Shown here: one piece after another, positions 55,065 through 63,878 of the stretch
Position numbering within the stretch: position 1 is the first letter of the stretch
Layout of the letters: the number at the start of each line of letters is the position of its first letter
NCBI GenBank assembly: GCA_947454105.1
Contig: CANGIP010000006.1
Location: forward strand, 62,001 to 126,000
DNA from: Actinomycetota bacterium
GTDB lineage: Bacteria; Actinomycetota; Acidimicrobiia; Acidimicrobiales; Ilumatobacteraceae
DNA length: 64,000 nt
Direction: 5' to 3'
Notes under the pieces: generated by a model
What the model saw: the letters and a program-made list of their open reading frames with translations, nothing else
What the model was told of the DNA's origin: nothing
Database searches by the model: none
Made by a program: the position numbers and the translations under genes

Positions 55065-55637
55065 TTAGTTCTGATGTGGGTCGGCGGGGCAATCTGCCAA
55101 CCAACTGACTTCGCCCTTTTGACGACGCAATACCGCTTGCCATAATTCTTCGGGCTGGTCGGTGAACACGTCGGTCACTAACGCGTTCAACACAAGCCAA
55201 GCGCCACCTTCAAGTTCGACATCGAGTTGCTGCGGCCCCCATCCTGAATAGCCATGAAAAATTCGCACCATCGTTGGGCGCGGTTCAATTGTGGTCGGAT
55301 CGCCATCAAGATCAACGGGTGAGACACAATCGATTGACACAAAGGTTTGGCCATCCGGAGTTTTGCCTGGAACGACTCCGAGACCAATCAAAGCCTTGGG
55401 GTCAACTGGGCCACCACAAAACAGTTCGTTGGGTGGGGTCACGAGCGAATCCCACAGATCGAACTCGATATCGAGATCGTCACTTGGCCGATTGAGTACG
55501 AGCCCGAGCGCCCCGCCCTCGCTGTGCTCAAGCATGTAAATGACGGTGCGGTCAAAATTGAGGTCGGTCAAGGGTGGCGCTGCCACCAAGATGCGCCCCT
55601 TCGTTGAGGGGAGAGCGAAACCGCGAGACTTTGCCAT
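55065..55637 (-). CDS. YqgE/AlgH family protein (UPF0301)
   Basis: The 190-residue protein has the UPF0301 motifs: KGRILVAAPPLTDLNFDRTVI, here given in part, then GALGLVLNRPS, LFCGGPVD, RIFHGYSGWGPQQLDVE and GAWLV. The biochemical role is not known; AlgH in Pseudomonas influences alginate production. TAGGAG lies just before its ATG at 55637. It converges on the surface-protein gene (11 bases between stops) and is divergent from argC. Confidence 0.93.
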   Translation of the reverse strand: MAKSRGFALPSTKGRILVAAPPLTDLNFDRTVIYMLEHSEGGALGLVLNRPSDDLDIEFDLWDSLVTPPNELFCGGPVDPKALIGLGVVPGKTPDGQTFVSIDCVSPVDLDGDPTTIEPRPTMVRIFHGYSGWGPQQLDVELEGGAWLVLNALVTDVFTDQPEELWQAVLRRQKGEVSWLADCPADPHQN

Positions 55638-55696
55638 CGCTCCTATGCTCTCACGCCAGCTTCGTGGGCGGGTATCCCCGAGTTACCAAACCATCG

Positions 55697-55725
55697 TTGT
55701 ATTTTCATGCAGAAGTTCGTATGAT
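55697..55725 (+). promoter_or_regulatory. argC promoter with overlapping ARG box
   Basis: A -35 TTGTAT (55697-55702) and a -10 TATGAT (55720-55725) stand 17 bases apart. TGTATTTTCATGCA (55698-55711) fits the ArgR consensus TGNATNNNNATNCA and covers the -35 and the spacer, where bound ArgR would block RNA polymerase. Transcription would begin at about 55732-55734, right at the GTG start, so the mRNA would be leaderless. Confidence 0.75.
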
Positions 55726-55733
55726 CTTGCGCT

Positions 55734-56792
55734 GTGACAATGAGCCAAGTATCCACGCGCAAGAAAGCCGTCATTATTGGGGCCTCGGGCTATACCGGGG
55801 TTGAACTAATGCGCCTGATCGCTGGCCATCCGGGTCTTCAACTGGTGGCGGCAACTGGTGATAGCCAAGCTGGCTCAGCGGTTGCCTCGTTGTATCCGAA
55901 TCTGGCGGCCCATTACCCAGACTTGGTTTTTGGTGATTCACATCCCGACACTTTGGCTCAGCAGATTGATGGCGTCGATGTGGCATTTCTAGGTTTACCT
56001 CACGAAGCGAGTTTGGCCTTGGCCCCAACGTTGGTGGGCAAAGTGGGTTGTGTAGTCGACCTGTCGGCCGCTTACCGATTGAAAGACGCCTCGGCGTATC
56101 CGCAGTGGTACGGCTTCACGCACGATCAACCCGAGTTGTTGAAGCGAGCCGTTTATGGTTTGCCCGAATTGCATCGTGATCAATTGGTTGGCGCGCAACT
56201 TGTCGCGACTCCTGGTTGCTATGTCACTGCGGCAACGATGGCTCTCGCTCCACTCGTACGGTTGGGCCTCATTCAAAATTCCGGAATCATCGTTGATGCT
56301 GCCAGTGGAGTGTCTGGTGCTGGTCGAGTACCCAAGCAAAACAACAACTTCACCACGGTGAATGAAGATATGAACGCCTACGGACTTCTTGATCACCGGC
56401 ACACGCCCGAAATGCAAGAGCAAATCGGTGCAGAATTGTTGTTCACTCCGCACTTGGTTCCGATGAATAGAGGAATTTTGGCGACGTGCTATGCGCGTCC
56501 AGTCAATGGAACGTCGGTCACCACTCAGTCGTTGCTTGATGCGCTGAAGAGCTTTTATGCCAACGAGCCTTTCGTTGTTGTTCGTTCAGAATCGCCGTCG
56601 ACAAAAGCAACGCTCGGTTCGAATGCTGTTCATATCACGGCTCGCTACGACGAACGCACTGGTTATGTCATGGTGATCAGTGCCTTGGACAACTTATGTA
56701 AGGGCGCATCTGGCGGTGCATTGCAGGCTGCCAACGTTGCGCTTGGACTTCCAGAAACTTCTGGACTGACTTCGATTGGGGTTTACCCGTGA
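55734..56792 (+). CDS. argC: N-acetyl-gamma-glutamyl-phosphate reductase
   Basis: ArgC reduces N-acetylglutamyl phosphate to the semialdehyde with NADPH, the third step to arginine. The 352-residue protein has the nucleotide site IIGASGYTGVELMRLI, the catalytic Cys in ATPGCYVTAA, and VPMNRGILATCYA. No ribosome site precedes either GTG 55734 or ATG 55740. Because the promoter places the transcript end at about 55732-55734, I use GTG 55734 as a probable leaderless start. It leads the operon argC-argB-argD-argF-argR-argH. Confidence 0.96.
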   Translation: MTMSQVSTRKKAVIIGASGYTGVELMRLIAGHPGLQLVAATGDSQAGSAVASLYPNLAAHYPDLVFGDSHPDTLAQQIDGVDVAFLGLPHEASLALAPTLVGKVGCVVDLSAAYRLKDASAYPQWYGFTHDQPELLKRAVYGLPELHRDQLVGAQLVATPGCYVTAATMALAPLVRLGLIQNSGIIVDAASGVSGAGRVPKQNNNFTTVNEDMNAYGLLDHRHTPEMQEQIGAELLFTPHLVPMNRGILATCYARPVNGTSVTTQSLLDALKSFYANEPFVVVRSESPSTKATLGSNAVHITARYDERTGYVMVISALDNLCKGASGGALQAANVALGLPETSGLTSIGVYP

Positions 56793-57700
56793 GCACACAA
56801 AATTCTTCGAGTGCATTAGCTCCCGAGTCGCGGGCGGCTGTTCTTATTGAGGCTTTGCCGTATATTCGCAAATTCGCCAACAAAGTTGTGGTGGTCAAGT
56901 ACGGCGGTAACGCATTGGCCGGCGCAACCGAATCTGACGCGCTCGCACTTTTTGCCGAAGACATTGTGTTGATGCGACTCGTCGGGTTAAAGCCCGTTGT
57001 TGTTCATGGTGGCGGACCGCAAATCAGCGATCTGATGACTCGGCTTGGCAAGACCACTGAATTTCGAAACGGTTTGCGGGTCACCGATGCCGAGACTGTC
57101 GACATCGCACGAATGGTTTTAAGCGGACAAGTGAATCCACAAATCGTTGCTGCGATCAACGTGCATGGTCGGTTTGCCGTTGGTGTGAGCGGCGAAGATG
57201 CGACTCTCATTACTGCAACCCCCAAAGATCCCGAACTCGGTTTCGTAGGTGACGTCGAAAAGATTAATCCTGCAATTCTGCAACGGCTCCTTGACGATGA
57301 ATTCGTTCCTGTGATTGCGACTATTGGCGTTGATGCAAGTGGCCAGGCGTACAACATCAATGCTGACACCGTTGCTGGAGCGATTGCTGAGGCTCTCGGA
57401 GCAGAAAAACTCGTATACCTCACCGATATCGAAGGATTGCGGAAAGTCGTGAGCGATCCGAGCAGTTTGATTCGCCAGACCACTCCCGATGAGCTCGATG
57501 CATTGATGGCCGACGGAACTATTGCTGGTGGAATGATTCCGAAAGTTGAAAGTTGTGTCCATGCCGTGCGAAATGGTGTCAAGCGATCGCACATTTTGGA
57601 TGGGCGAATTCCGCACGTATTGCTTCTTGAACTCTTCACCGATTCTGGAATCGGCACGATGGTTGAAAGTTCATTCCGAAAGGCTGGTCAAGAATCATGA
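56789..57700 (+). CDS. argB: N-acetylglutamate kinase
   Basis: ArgB phosphorylates N-acetylglutamate and is the usual point of arginine feedback. The 303-residue protein has the phosphate loop VVKYGGNALAG, the substrate motif VHGGGPQIS, GLRVTDAETV, and LVYLTDIEGL. The segment RKFANKVVVVKYGG with an N-terminal helix suggests the arginine-sensitive hexameric type. Start is GTG 56789, overlapping the argC stop. In most Actinobacteria argJ lies between argC and argB; here it is missing. Confidence 0.97.
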   Translation: MSTQNSSSALAPESRAAVLIEALPYIRKFANKVVVVKYGGNALAGATESDALALFAEDIVLMRLVGLKPVVVHGGGPQISDLMTRLGKTTEFRNGLRVTDAETVDIARMVLSGQVNPQIVAAINVHGRFAVGVSGEDATLITATPKDPELGFVGDVEKINPAILQRLLDDEFVPVIATIGVDASGQAYNINADTVAGAIAEALGAEKLVYLTDIEGLRKVVSDPSSLIRQTTPDELDALMADGTIAGGMIPKVESCVHAVRNGVKRSHILDGRIPHVLLLELFTDSGIGTMVESSFRKAGQES

Positions 57701-58905
57701 GTGGACATACATTCTCAACGACACCCAATCAATACTGCCCATTTATGCCCGTTTTTGGTGCACCGGCAGTGATGTTTGAAAAGGGACTCGGTACCGAACT
57801 GTGGGATAGCAACGGCAAGCGTTATCTCGACTTCTTGTCTGGTATCGCGGTGGTTTCACTCGGTCATAGCAACCCAGTGGTCGCTGATGCGATCTCACAG
57901 CAACTCTCTACTCTGTTGCATGTCAGTAACTTTTTTGCGAACCCTGCGGCGACACAAGCGGCAATTGCCATCAACGAATTGATGTTTGAAGCATCAGGCG
58001 CTGAGGGTCAAGTTTTCCTGTGCAACAGCGGCGCTGAAGCAAATGAAGCTGCTCTCAAATTGGCGCGTCGATTTGGTGGTCGTGGTCGACATGTCGTTGT
58101 TTCGGCATTCGGAAGTTTTCACGGCCGAACCTTGGCCGCACTCGCCGCGACGGGTCAACCAACCAAGCAAGAACCTTTTCATCCGATGCCTGACGGTTTT
58201 CGTCATGTCGCATTTGGTGACCTGCAGGCTTTGGTTGATGCAATTGATCCAACGGTTTCGGCAATTCTCATCGAAACAGTTCAAGGTGAAGGGGGAGTTA
58301 TCCCCGCGTCACGTGAGTATCTGCAAGGTATTCGCAAATTGTGTGATGAGCGCGGCATGTTGATGATGGTTGATGAGGTGCAAACTGGTTTTGCGCGAAC
58401 CGGTAAATGGTTCGGATTTCAGCATGCCGACATCGTTCCTGATGTCGTAACAATGGCAAAGGCTTTGGGCAATGGTTTCCCAGTTGGGGCATGTTGGGCT
58501 AAGCGCGAAGTTGCTGCAGTATTTCAGCCGGGCGATCACGGCTCAACTTATAGCGGTACGGCAATTGCTGGTGCTGCTATCACCGCAGTTATTGGTGAGA
58601 TGCGCAGAATCAATGCTCCGGTCCTTTCACGCGACAAGGGTGAGTACTTGGCCGAACAATTGACCAAAGTTGCTGGCGTCGTTGAAGTTCGCGGCCAAGG
58701 ACTACTGCGCGCCGTCGAACTTGGGCCGAAGCGTGATGCCAAGACTGTTTATCTTGAGTTGCTCAATCGTGGTGTGGTGACCAACGCAGTGAACGCAACG
58801 TCATTGCGACTCGCACCCCCGATCACAGTTTCGATCGCTGAGATGGATGAAGTTGTCTCGAAGATTGCCGAAGTTTTGTCTGAAGGAGTTGGCGTTATCG
58901 CCTGA
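57697..58905 (+). CDS. argD: Acetylornithine aminotransferase
   Basis: ArgD transfers an amino group from glutamate to N-acetylglutamate semialdehyde. The 402-residue protein is a class III pyridoxal-phosphate aminotransferase. It has the NSGAEANEAALKLAR cofactor site, the ETVQGEGGV segment, the Asp of VDEVQTGFARTG, and the Schiff-base Lys in TMAKALGNGFP. It overlaps argB by four bases. A six-base gap lies before argF. Confidence 0.96.
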   Translation: MSGHTFSTTPNQYCPFMPVFGAPAVMFEKGLGTELWDSNGKRYLDFLSGIAVVSLGHSNPVVADAISQQLSTLLHVSNFFANPAATQAAIAINELMFEASGAEGQVFLCNSGAEANEAALKLARRFGGRGRHVVVSAFGSFHGRTLAALAATGQPTKQEPFHPMPDGFRHVAFGDLQALVDAIDPTVSAILIETVQGEGGVIPASREYLQGIRKLCDERGMLMMVDEVQTGFARTGKWFGFQHADIVPDVVTMAKALGNGFPVGACWAKREVAAVFQPGDHGSTYSGTAIAGAAITAVIGEMRRINAPVLSRDKGEYLAEQLTKVAGVVEVRGQGLLRAVELGPKRDAKTVYLELLNRGVVTNAVNATSLRLAPPITVSIAEMDEVVSKIAEVLSEGVGVIA

Positions 58906-58910
58906 GAAAT

Positions 58911-59828
58911 ATGCGACATTTACTGAATATCACCGACCTCACTGTTGATGAGATCAAACTGGTTCTTGAACTCTCACAACGTGATCCATCCAGCCTTGGT
59001 CGACCACTCGCAGAATCTGACGGAACACCCAAAGGTGCAGCGCTGATTTTTGAAAAGCCATCTAATCGAACGCGTCACAGTATGGAAATCGCCGTTGTTC
59101 AACTCGGTGGTCACCCGGTGTACACGCGAGGTGAAGAAGTGGGCTTTGACACTCGCGAACCAGTCGAAGACATCGCGCGCATCATGTCGGGATACCACGG
59201 TCTCATTGCTGCCCGTGTTTTCAAGCATGATGTTGTAGCGCGTTTGGCAACATCAAGTTCGGTGCCGGTTGTCAACATGTTGAGCGACGAATCACATCCT
59301 CTTCAGGGTCTGGCCGACGCGCTCACAATGGTTCAAGAATTTGGGTCGTTAGATGGCAAGACAGTTGCCTACGTGGGCGATTACAACAATGTGGCGCGTT
59401 CACTTGGAGAAGTGTGCGTGATGCTTGGTGCTCACTATCGTCTCGCATGTCCAGCAGGGTATGAAGCTTCAGGCGCCGAGTTGAGTCGTATTGCCGCATT
59501 GGGCATTGGCTCAATCAATCAATCAAACGATCCACAACTTGCAGTTGTTGGCGCTCATGCTGTGCATACCGACACGTGGGTTTCGATGGGTCAAGAAGCA
59601 GAAAAGGCCGAACGCTTGCAGATCTTCGGTGCATACGCGGTTACAAGTGTCTTGATGGCAAAGGCCGATTCAAAGGCGATCTTCATGCACTGCCTTCCGG
59701 CGTATCGGGGCGACGAAGTCGCTGCCGATGTCATTGATGGTTCCGCGAGTCGGGTTATTCAGCAAGGTCACAACCGTTTGCACGCTTCACGGGGCGTGCT
59801 CGCATTTATGTTGGGAGTTTCGCAATGA
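58911..59828 (+). CDS. argF: Ornithine carbamoyltransferase
   Basis: ArgF makes citrulline from ornithine and carbamoyl phosphate. The 305-residue protein has the carbamoyl-phosphate loop KPSNRTRHSME (Asn in place of the usual Thr of STRTR), the HPLQGLADALT site, and the C-terminal MHCLPAYRGDEV with its catalytic Cys. The carbamoyl phosphate comes from CarAB at 25903-30283, whose promoter carries an ARG box as well. Confidence 0.97.
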   Translation: MRHLLNITDLTVDEIKLVLELSQRDPSSLGRPLAESDGTPKGAALIFEKPSNRTRHSMEIAVVQLGGHPVYTRGEEVGFDTREPVEDIARIMSGYHGLIAARVFKHDVVARLATSSSVPVVNMLSDESHPLQGLADALTMVQEFGSLDGKTVAYVGDYNNVARSLGEVCVMLGAHYRLACPAGYEASGAELSRIAALGIGSINQSNDPQLAVVGAHAVHTDTWVSMGQEAEKAERLQIFGAYAVTSVLMAKADSKAIFMHCLPAYRGDEVAADVIDGSASRVIQQGHNRLHASRGVLAFMLGVSQ

Positions 59829-60319
59829 GCACAAAGGCGCAACGTCAGCAATTAATCGCCACGCTGATTTCGCAGCAGGCGGTCACTAATCAACCACAGC
59901 TCGTCGAACTTTTATTGGGTAGTGGCATTAGTGCAACGCAAGCAACAGTTTCGCGTGATCTTGAAGATCTTGGTGCAGTGAAAGTGCGTGTACCTGGTGG
60001 CGACACTGTCTATGCGATTCCCGAATTCGCTCCCGCTCGACTTGCTCCCGAAGATCAGTTGCGGCGGGTGATGGGCGAGTGGGTTGCCGATGTGCAACAC
60101 AGTGGACCGATGGTTGTTGTTCGTACCCCTCCGGGATGTGCTCATGTCGTCGCATCAGCGCTTGACCGCAGTGGTATGCATGGACTTATTGGCACGGTTG
60201 CCGGTGACGACACCATTTTTTGTATCGCGTCAGAAGATATTGGTGGCGCGGGCATGGCCGACAAACTTCGTGAACTTGCGGGCATCGCAACAAACTCCAA
60301 GGTGAGGAAAGTTTCATGA
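59825..60319 (+). CDS. argR: Arginine repressor ArgR
   Basis: ArgR is a hexameric repressor that binds ARG boxes when arginine is bound. The 164-residue protein has an N-terminal winged helix (about 1-75; SGISATQATVSRDLEDLG, VRVPGGDTVYAIP) and a C-terminal oligomerisation and arginine-binding domain with the typical LIGTVAGDDTIF. ARG-box matches lie at 55698 (argC) and 25875 (carA), so both the operon containing argR and carAB are likely targets. It overlaps argF and argH. Confidence 0.96.
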   Translation: MSTKAQRQQLIATLISQQAVTNQPQLVELLLGSGISATQATVSRDLEDLGAVKVRVPGGDTVYAIPEFAPARLAPEDQLRRVMGEWVADVQHSGPMVVVRTPPGCAHVVASALDRSGMHGLIGTVAGDDTIFCIASEDIGGAGMADKLRELAGIATNSKVRKVS

Positions 60320-61716
60320 CCGAGCAACACGATTCAAAAACATTGTGGCATGGACGATTCGCTGGTGGACCAGCTGATGAGTTGATGGCTTACACAGCAA
60401 GTTTGCCCTTTGATCAACGCTTGTGGCTTGATGACATCAATTGTTCGCGGGCTCACGTGAAGGGGCTTGCACATGTTCATATTTTGACCAATGAAGAACG
60501 AGATGCGGTACTTGCTGCTTTGCAGATCGTTGAAAATGAAATGTCATCAGGTTGGTTTGTCTATGCACCTAGCGATGAAGATATTCATACTGCTGTCGAA
60601 CGACGTGTCACCGAAATTTGTGGAGCACCTGGCGCAAAGTTGCATACGGGTCGTAGCCGTAATGATCAATCAGTCACGGGTTTGCGTCTCTGGTGTCAGC
60701 GCGAGGTTCCGAAAGTCATCGATCGGATCGTTGCGATGCAAGAAACTTTGTTGGCTCGGGCAACCGAAGCCGGAGTGGGTGACGACGCGGTGTATCTACC
60801 TGGCTACACGCACGTACAGCGGGCACAGCCAGTCTTGCTGGCGCATCACCTGCTGGCTCACGGTTGGGCGTTCGGTCGCGACATCGAGCGACTTCGAGAT
60901 GCACTCAAGCGGGCCGATGTTTCGCCACTTGGTGCAGGAGCGCTCGCAGGATCATCCCTGCCGTTAGATCCTTCGTTTACGGCACGCGAACTTGGTTTTG
61001 CTCGGCCGTTCGACAACTCGTTAGATGCAGTCAGTGATCGTGACTTTGTCGCCGAAATTTTGTTTGGCCTATCGATGATCGCAATTCATCTGTCTCGAAT
61101 TGGTGAAGAGTGGGTGCTGTGGACCAGTGATGAATTCGGTTTTGCCGTTCTTGACGATGCCTACGCAACTGGCTCGTCAATGTTGCCGCAAAAGAAGAAT
61201 GCTGACATCGCCGAACTTGCTCGTGGTAAGGCAGGTCGTGTCATTGGTGATCTCGTCGGCCTGTTGACAACACTTAAAGGATTGCCGCTCGCATATAACC
61301 GCGATCTGCAAGAAGATAAAGAGCCTCTCTTTGATGCGATGGATCAAGTGTCACTGGCTTTGGCTGCATTGAATGGCATGATCGCAACTGCACGATTCGT
61401 TCCCGAACGAATGAAGTCAGCCGCTGATGCTCCCACGATGGCTGCAACCGATCTTGCTGAGTTCTTGGTACGAGCCGGAACTCCTTTCCGTGATGCTCAC
61501 GCGATCGTCGGCGCGTTAGTGCGTCGCACATTGGCGGGCGAAGGATCGCTGGTCGATTTGGTGACTGCCGAACCAAAACTCGGAGCAGAAGCGGCAGCTC
61601 TCATCGCTCCAGGCGTCGGCGTCACCATGCGCACGACTCCAGGTGGTGCTGGTCCAAAGCCAGTCGCTGAGCAGATTAAGAAGTTTGCAGCCGCTGTTGC
61701 GAACTGGAAGAAGTAA
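60316..61716 (+). CDS. argH: Argininosuccinate lyase
   Basis: ArgH splits argininosuccinate into arginine and fumarate. The 466-residue protein has LHTGRSRNDQSVTG near the N-terminus, the TH motif YTHVQRAQP, and the flexible signature loop SSMLPQKKNADIAEL. The loop has Ala where most members have Pro (KKNPD). Its substrate comes from ArgG, which is not encoded in this operon. It overlaps argR and the marC-family gene by single-codon overlaps. Confidence 0.97.
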   Translation: MTEQHDSKTLWHGRFAGGPADELMAYTASLPFDQRLWLDDINCSRAHVKGLAHVHILTNEERDAVLAALQIVENEMSSGWFVYAPSDEDIHTAVERRVTEICGAPGAKLHTGRSRNDQSVTGLRLWCQREVPKVIDRIVAMQETLLARATEAGVGDDAVYLPGYTHVQRAQPVLLAHHLLAHGWAFGRDIERLRDALKRADVSPLGAGALAGSSLPLDPSFTARELGFARPFDNSLDAVSDRDFVAEILFGLSMIAIHLSRIGEEWVLWTSDEFGFAVLDDAYATGSSMLPQKKNADIAELARGKAGRVIGDLVGLLTTLKGLPLAYNRDLQEDKEPLFDAMDQVSLALAALNGMIATARFVPERMKSAADAPTMAATDLAEFLVRAGTPFRDAHAIVGALVRRTLAGEGSLVDLVTAEPKLGAEAAALIAPGVGVTMRTTPGGAGPKPVAEQIKKFAAAVANWKK

Positions 61717-62345
61717 TGACTCTTCGACTCTTCGGCGAAGTGCTCGTCACGATGTTGGTCATTCTTGATCCGCCCGGAAACGTGCCGATCTTTTTGGCAG
61801 TCACTCGTCAACTCTCTGACAAAGAACGGCATCGTGCTGCATTTCTGGCAATTGGTACGGCCTTCTTAGTAATTGTGTTGTTTGCTTTTGGCGGACAAAC
61901 CATTCTTGACTATTTGCATGTGTCGGTTCCGGCGTTGCAAGGTGCGGGCGGATTGCTCTTGTTGCTCGTTGCTTTGCAATTGTTGTACGGCAAAGGAGGC
62001 GACGATGGGTATATCGAAGCAACTCCCGAACAGCGCACATCAATAGCCATGGTGCCATTAGGGACGCCGTTGTTAGCCGGACCAGGAGCCATCGTGGCGA
62101 CCATCGTGTTCTTTGGCAAAGCCGATGGATTTGCCGAATCAGCAACGGTTCTTTTGGCAATCGCAGTCGCGCTTTTTATCTCAATGATTGCGTTGCGTTT
62201 TAGCGGACTTGTACAAAAGATTGTGCGCCCAACTGGCGTGTTATTGCTTGCGCGAGTGGCGGGCATGATTTTGGCTGCCGTTGCGGTACAGATGATCGCT
62301 GATGCTGTGACCGAATTTGTTCGTGTTGGCTCACAAAGGATGTAA
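61716..62345 (+). CDS. MarC family membrane protein
   Basis: The 209-residue protein has six hydrophobic segments and the family motif ILDPPGNVPIFLAVT in the first loop, with PLGTPLLAGPGAI in the middle. MarC/YhgN proteins are integral membrane proteins of unknown transport role; an early link to antibiotic resistance was not upheld. ATG 61716 overlaps the argH stop codon (TAATG), so it is probably cotranscribed with the arginine genes. A link to amino-acid export would be speculation. Confidence 0.9.
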   Translation: MTLRLFGEVLVTMLVILDPPGNVPIFLAVTRQLSDKERHRAAFLAIGTAFLVIVLFAFGGQTILDYLHVSVPALQGAGGLLLLLVALQLLYGKGGDDGYIEATPEQRTSIAMVPLGTPLLAGPGAIVATIVFFGKADGFAESATVLLAIAVALFISMIALRFSGLVQKIVRPTGVLLLARVAGMILAAVAVQMIADAVTEFVRVGSQRM

Positions 62346-62349
62346 GGCC

Positions 62350-62763
62350 ATGCCGTATGTTCACACACTCCGAGTTCGTTATGGCGAATGCGATATGCAA
62401 CGCGTCGTGTTCAACGCCAACTATTTCGTCTATTGCGATGATGCGGTTGATACGTGGACACGATTCGCATTGGCTGATGAGCTGAAGAAAGCTGGTACAT
62501 CAACCGATCTTCATGCAGTCGGATTTGATTTCATGCTCAAGACCACGCAACTTACCTGGCATTCGCCAGTCAAGTTTGGTGACACGCTTGACATGCATTG
62601 CGAAGTCTCGCGATGGGGCAACAGCAGTTTTGATGTTGCGATCAACGGACAAGTCGGTGGTGACTCACGATTTGATGCAGTAATTACGTATGTCAGTGTC
62701 GATCCAAAGTCTCAGCGACCGGCACCAATTCCTTCGTTCGTGAAAGAAGCACTCAGTAAATAA
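62350..62763 (+). CDS. Acyl-CoA thioesterase, 4-hydroxybenzoyl-CoA thioesterase/YbgC type
   Basis: This 137-residue single hotdog-fold protein begins PYVHTLRVRYGECDMQRV and continues VFNANYFVYCDDAVDTW, the pattern of the 4HBT/YbgC family. The Asp in ECDMQRVV is at the catalytic position. The substrate cannot be told from sequence. I use ATG 62350, four bases after the marC-family stop; the frame extends back to 62317 but only within that gene. Confidence 0.88.
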   Translation: MPYVHTLRVRYGECDMQRVVFNANYFVYCDDAVDTWTRFALADELKKAGTSTDLHAVGFDFMLKTTQLTWHSPVKFGDTLDMHCEVSRWGNSSFDVAINGQVGGDSRFDAVITYVSVDPKSQRPAPIPSFVKEALSK

Positions 62764-62778
62764 GTAGTGAGTCAAGAA

Positions 62779-63846
62779 CTAATTACCCCAATGGATCCAG
62801 TGTCCATGAGGATGAGTGGTCGCCAATCGTTGAACTTTGCGTTGGCCCGCCCGCCAGGTCACCAACGTGATCACGGTGATGAGTTCATCGGATCCCCGGT
62901 GACCAGGAAGATCTGGAGTCTCATACGGACTTTCGGCGATGATCCAACTGAGATCGCCTTCAGATCCAACGCGATCAAGTTCTTCAACAAAAGCGATGCG
63001 TCGTTCGGCTGGAAGATAGTTAAGAACCCAACTTGTCGTCACAACCGGATGTCCATGTTGTGTCGCTCGTTCAATTGCTTGGGCGACATCATCAACCGCG
63101 TCGCCATGTTCGACCACAATGTTGCTACGACGAGCAAGTGAAACTGCTCGTTGCAGTCGGTCGAAGCGCTCTACTTGATCGGGCCATACGCATGCTTCAA
63201 GCCAGCGCACCTCAGTGTCATTGCGCACATCAATGGGTTTGGCATCAAGTCCCATCGACCAGATGACCTGCGGCCGATTTGTCACGACGGGTGGCGTGCC
63301 AGTGATATCGCACGTAATGGTGATCCCATCATCTTCACCAATTAACCCGCCTGGAGTGAGATCAAAGGCAAGCTTCGGAAATAACTGGTTCAAACCAGCA
63401 CTGCTACCTACATCAACTTGTGCAAGTGGACCGACTTCAGCATCCAACATCGCAAACGGGAAAAGAAACCAATTGCATCGACCGATTTCATTCGTTTGAG
63501 TCGACCGATTGGCGAGAAGTTCTTTCATGGCGTCAGCGCGTTCAAGTACAAATCTGACAAATAGGTCAGCGGCGTCGCCAGTTGGTGGTGTGCGCGCGAT
63601 GTTGGGGTAATGCTGGGCCAGTTCGTGGTCGCGCTCGTCGAGCAAAAGGTGATGTGCGCTAGCGAACAGCAAGACCGGTATCCGCTGAGCGATCGGGGCA
63701 ACCGACATCAGTTCAAGAACCGCGGGTTCATTGGCGACGCGGGCGGCGATTCGGCTGTACAGCGGAGCACCTGTATCGAATGATTTGGCGAAGTCGCTGA
63801 ATCGTTGAGCGAGATCGTGCACGAGTTCACGGTAATAGATCAGCAT
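62779..63846 (-). CDS. DUF2332 family protein
   Basis: The 355-residue protein matches DUF2332, an actinobacterial family. Visible segments are an N-terminal helical part (FAKSFDTGAPLYSRIA), CNWFLFPFAMLDAEVGP, DVGSSAGLNQLFPKL and VVTTSWVLNYLPAERRIAFVE. The glycine-rich VDVGSSAGLN followed by an acidic strand resembles a Rossmann-like methyltransferase fold, but this is inference. It converges on the thioesterase gene and is divergent from tyrS. Confidence 0.85.
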   Translation of the reverse strand: MLIYYRELVHDLAQRFSDFAKSFDTGAPLYSRIAARVANEPAVLELMSVAPIAQRIPVLLFASAHHLLLDERDHELAQHYPNIARTPPTGDAADLFVRFVLERADAMKELLANRSTQTNEIGRCNWFLFPFAMLDAEVGPLAQVDVGSSAGLNQLFPKLAFDLTPGGLIGEDDGITITCDITGTPPVVTNRPQVIWSMGLDAKPIDVRNDTEVRWLEACVWPDQVERFDRLQRAVSLARRSNIVVEHGDAVDDVAQAIERATQHGHPVVTTSWVLNYLPAERRIAFVEELDRVGSEGDLSWIIAESPYETPDLPGHRGSDELITVITLVTWRAGQRKVQRLATTHPHGHWIHWGN

Positions 63847-63878
63847 CTTGGTGTCCGAAACTGAGAGAATAAGGAGGT

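Noticed and set aside
55274-55607. Plus-strand frames across 55274-55607
   Set aside because: They lie opposite the clear yqgE gene and show no family motifs.
60716-60904. Other-frame ORFs within argH
   Set aside because: No motifs, and argH explains the region fully.
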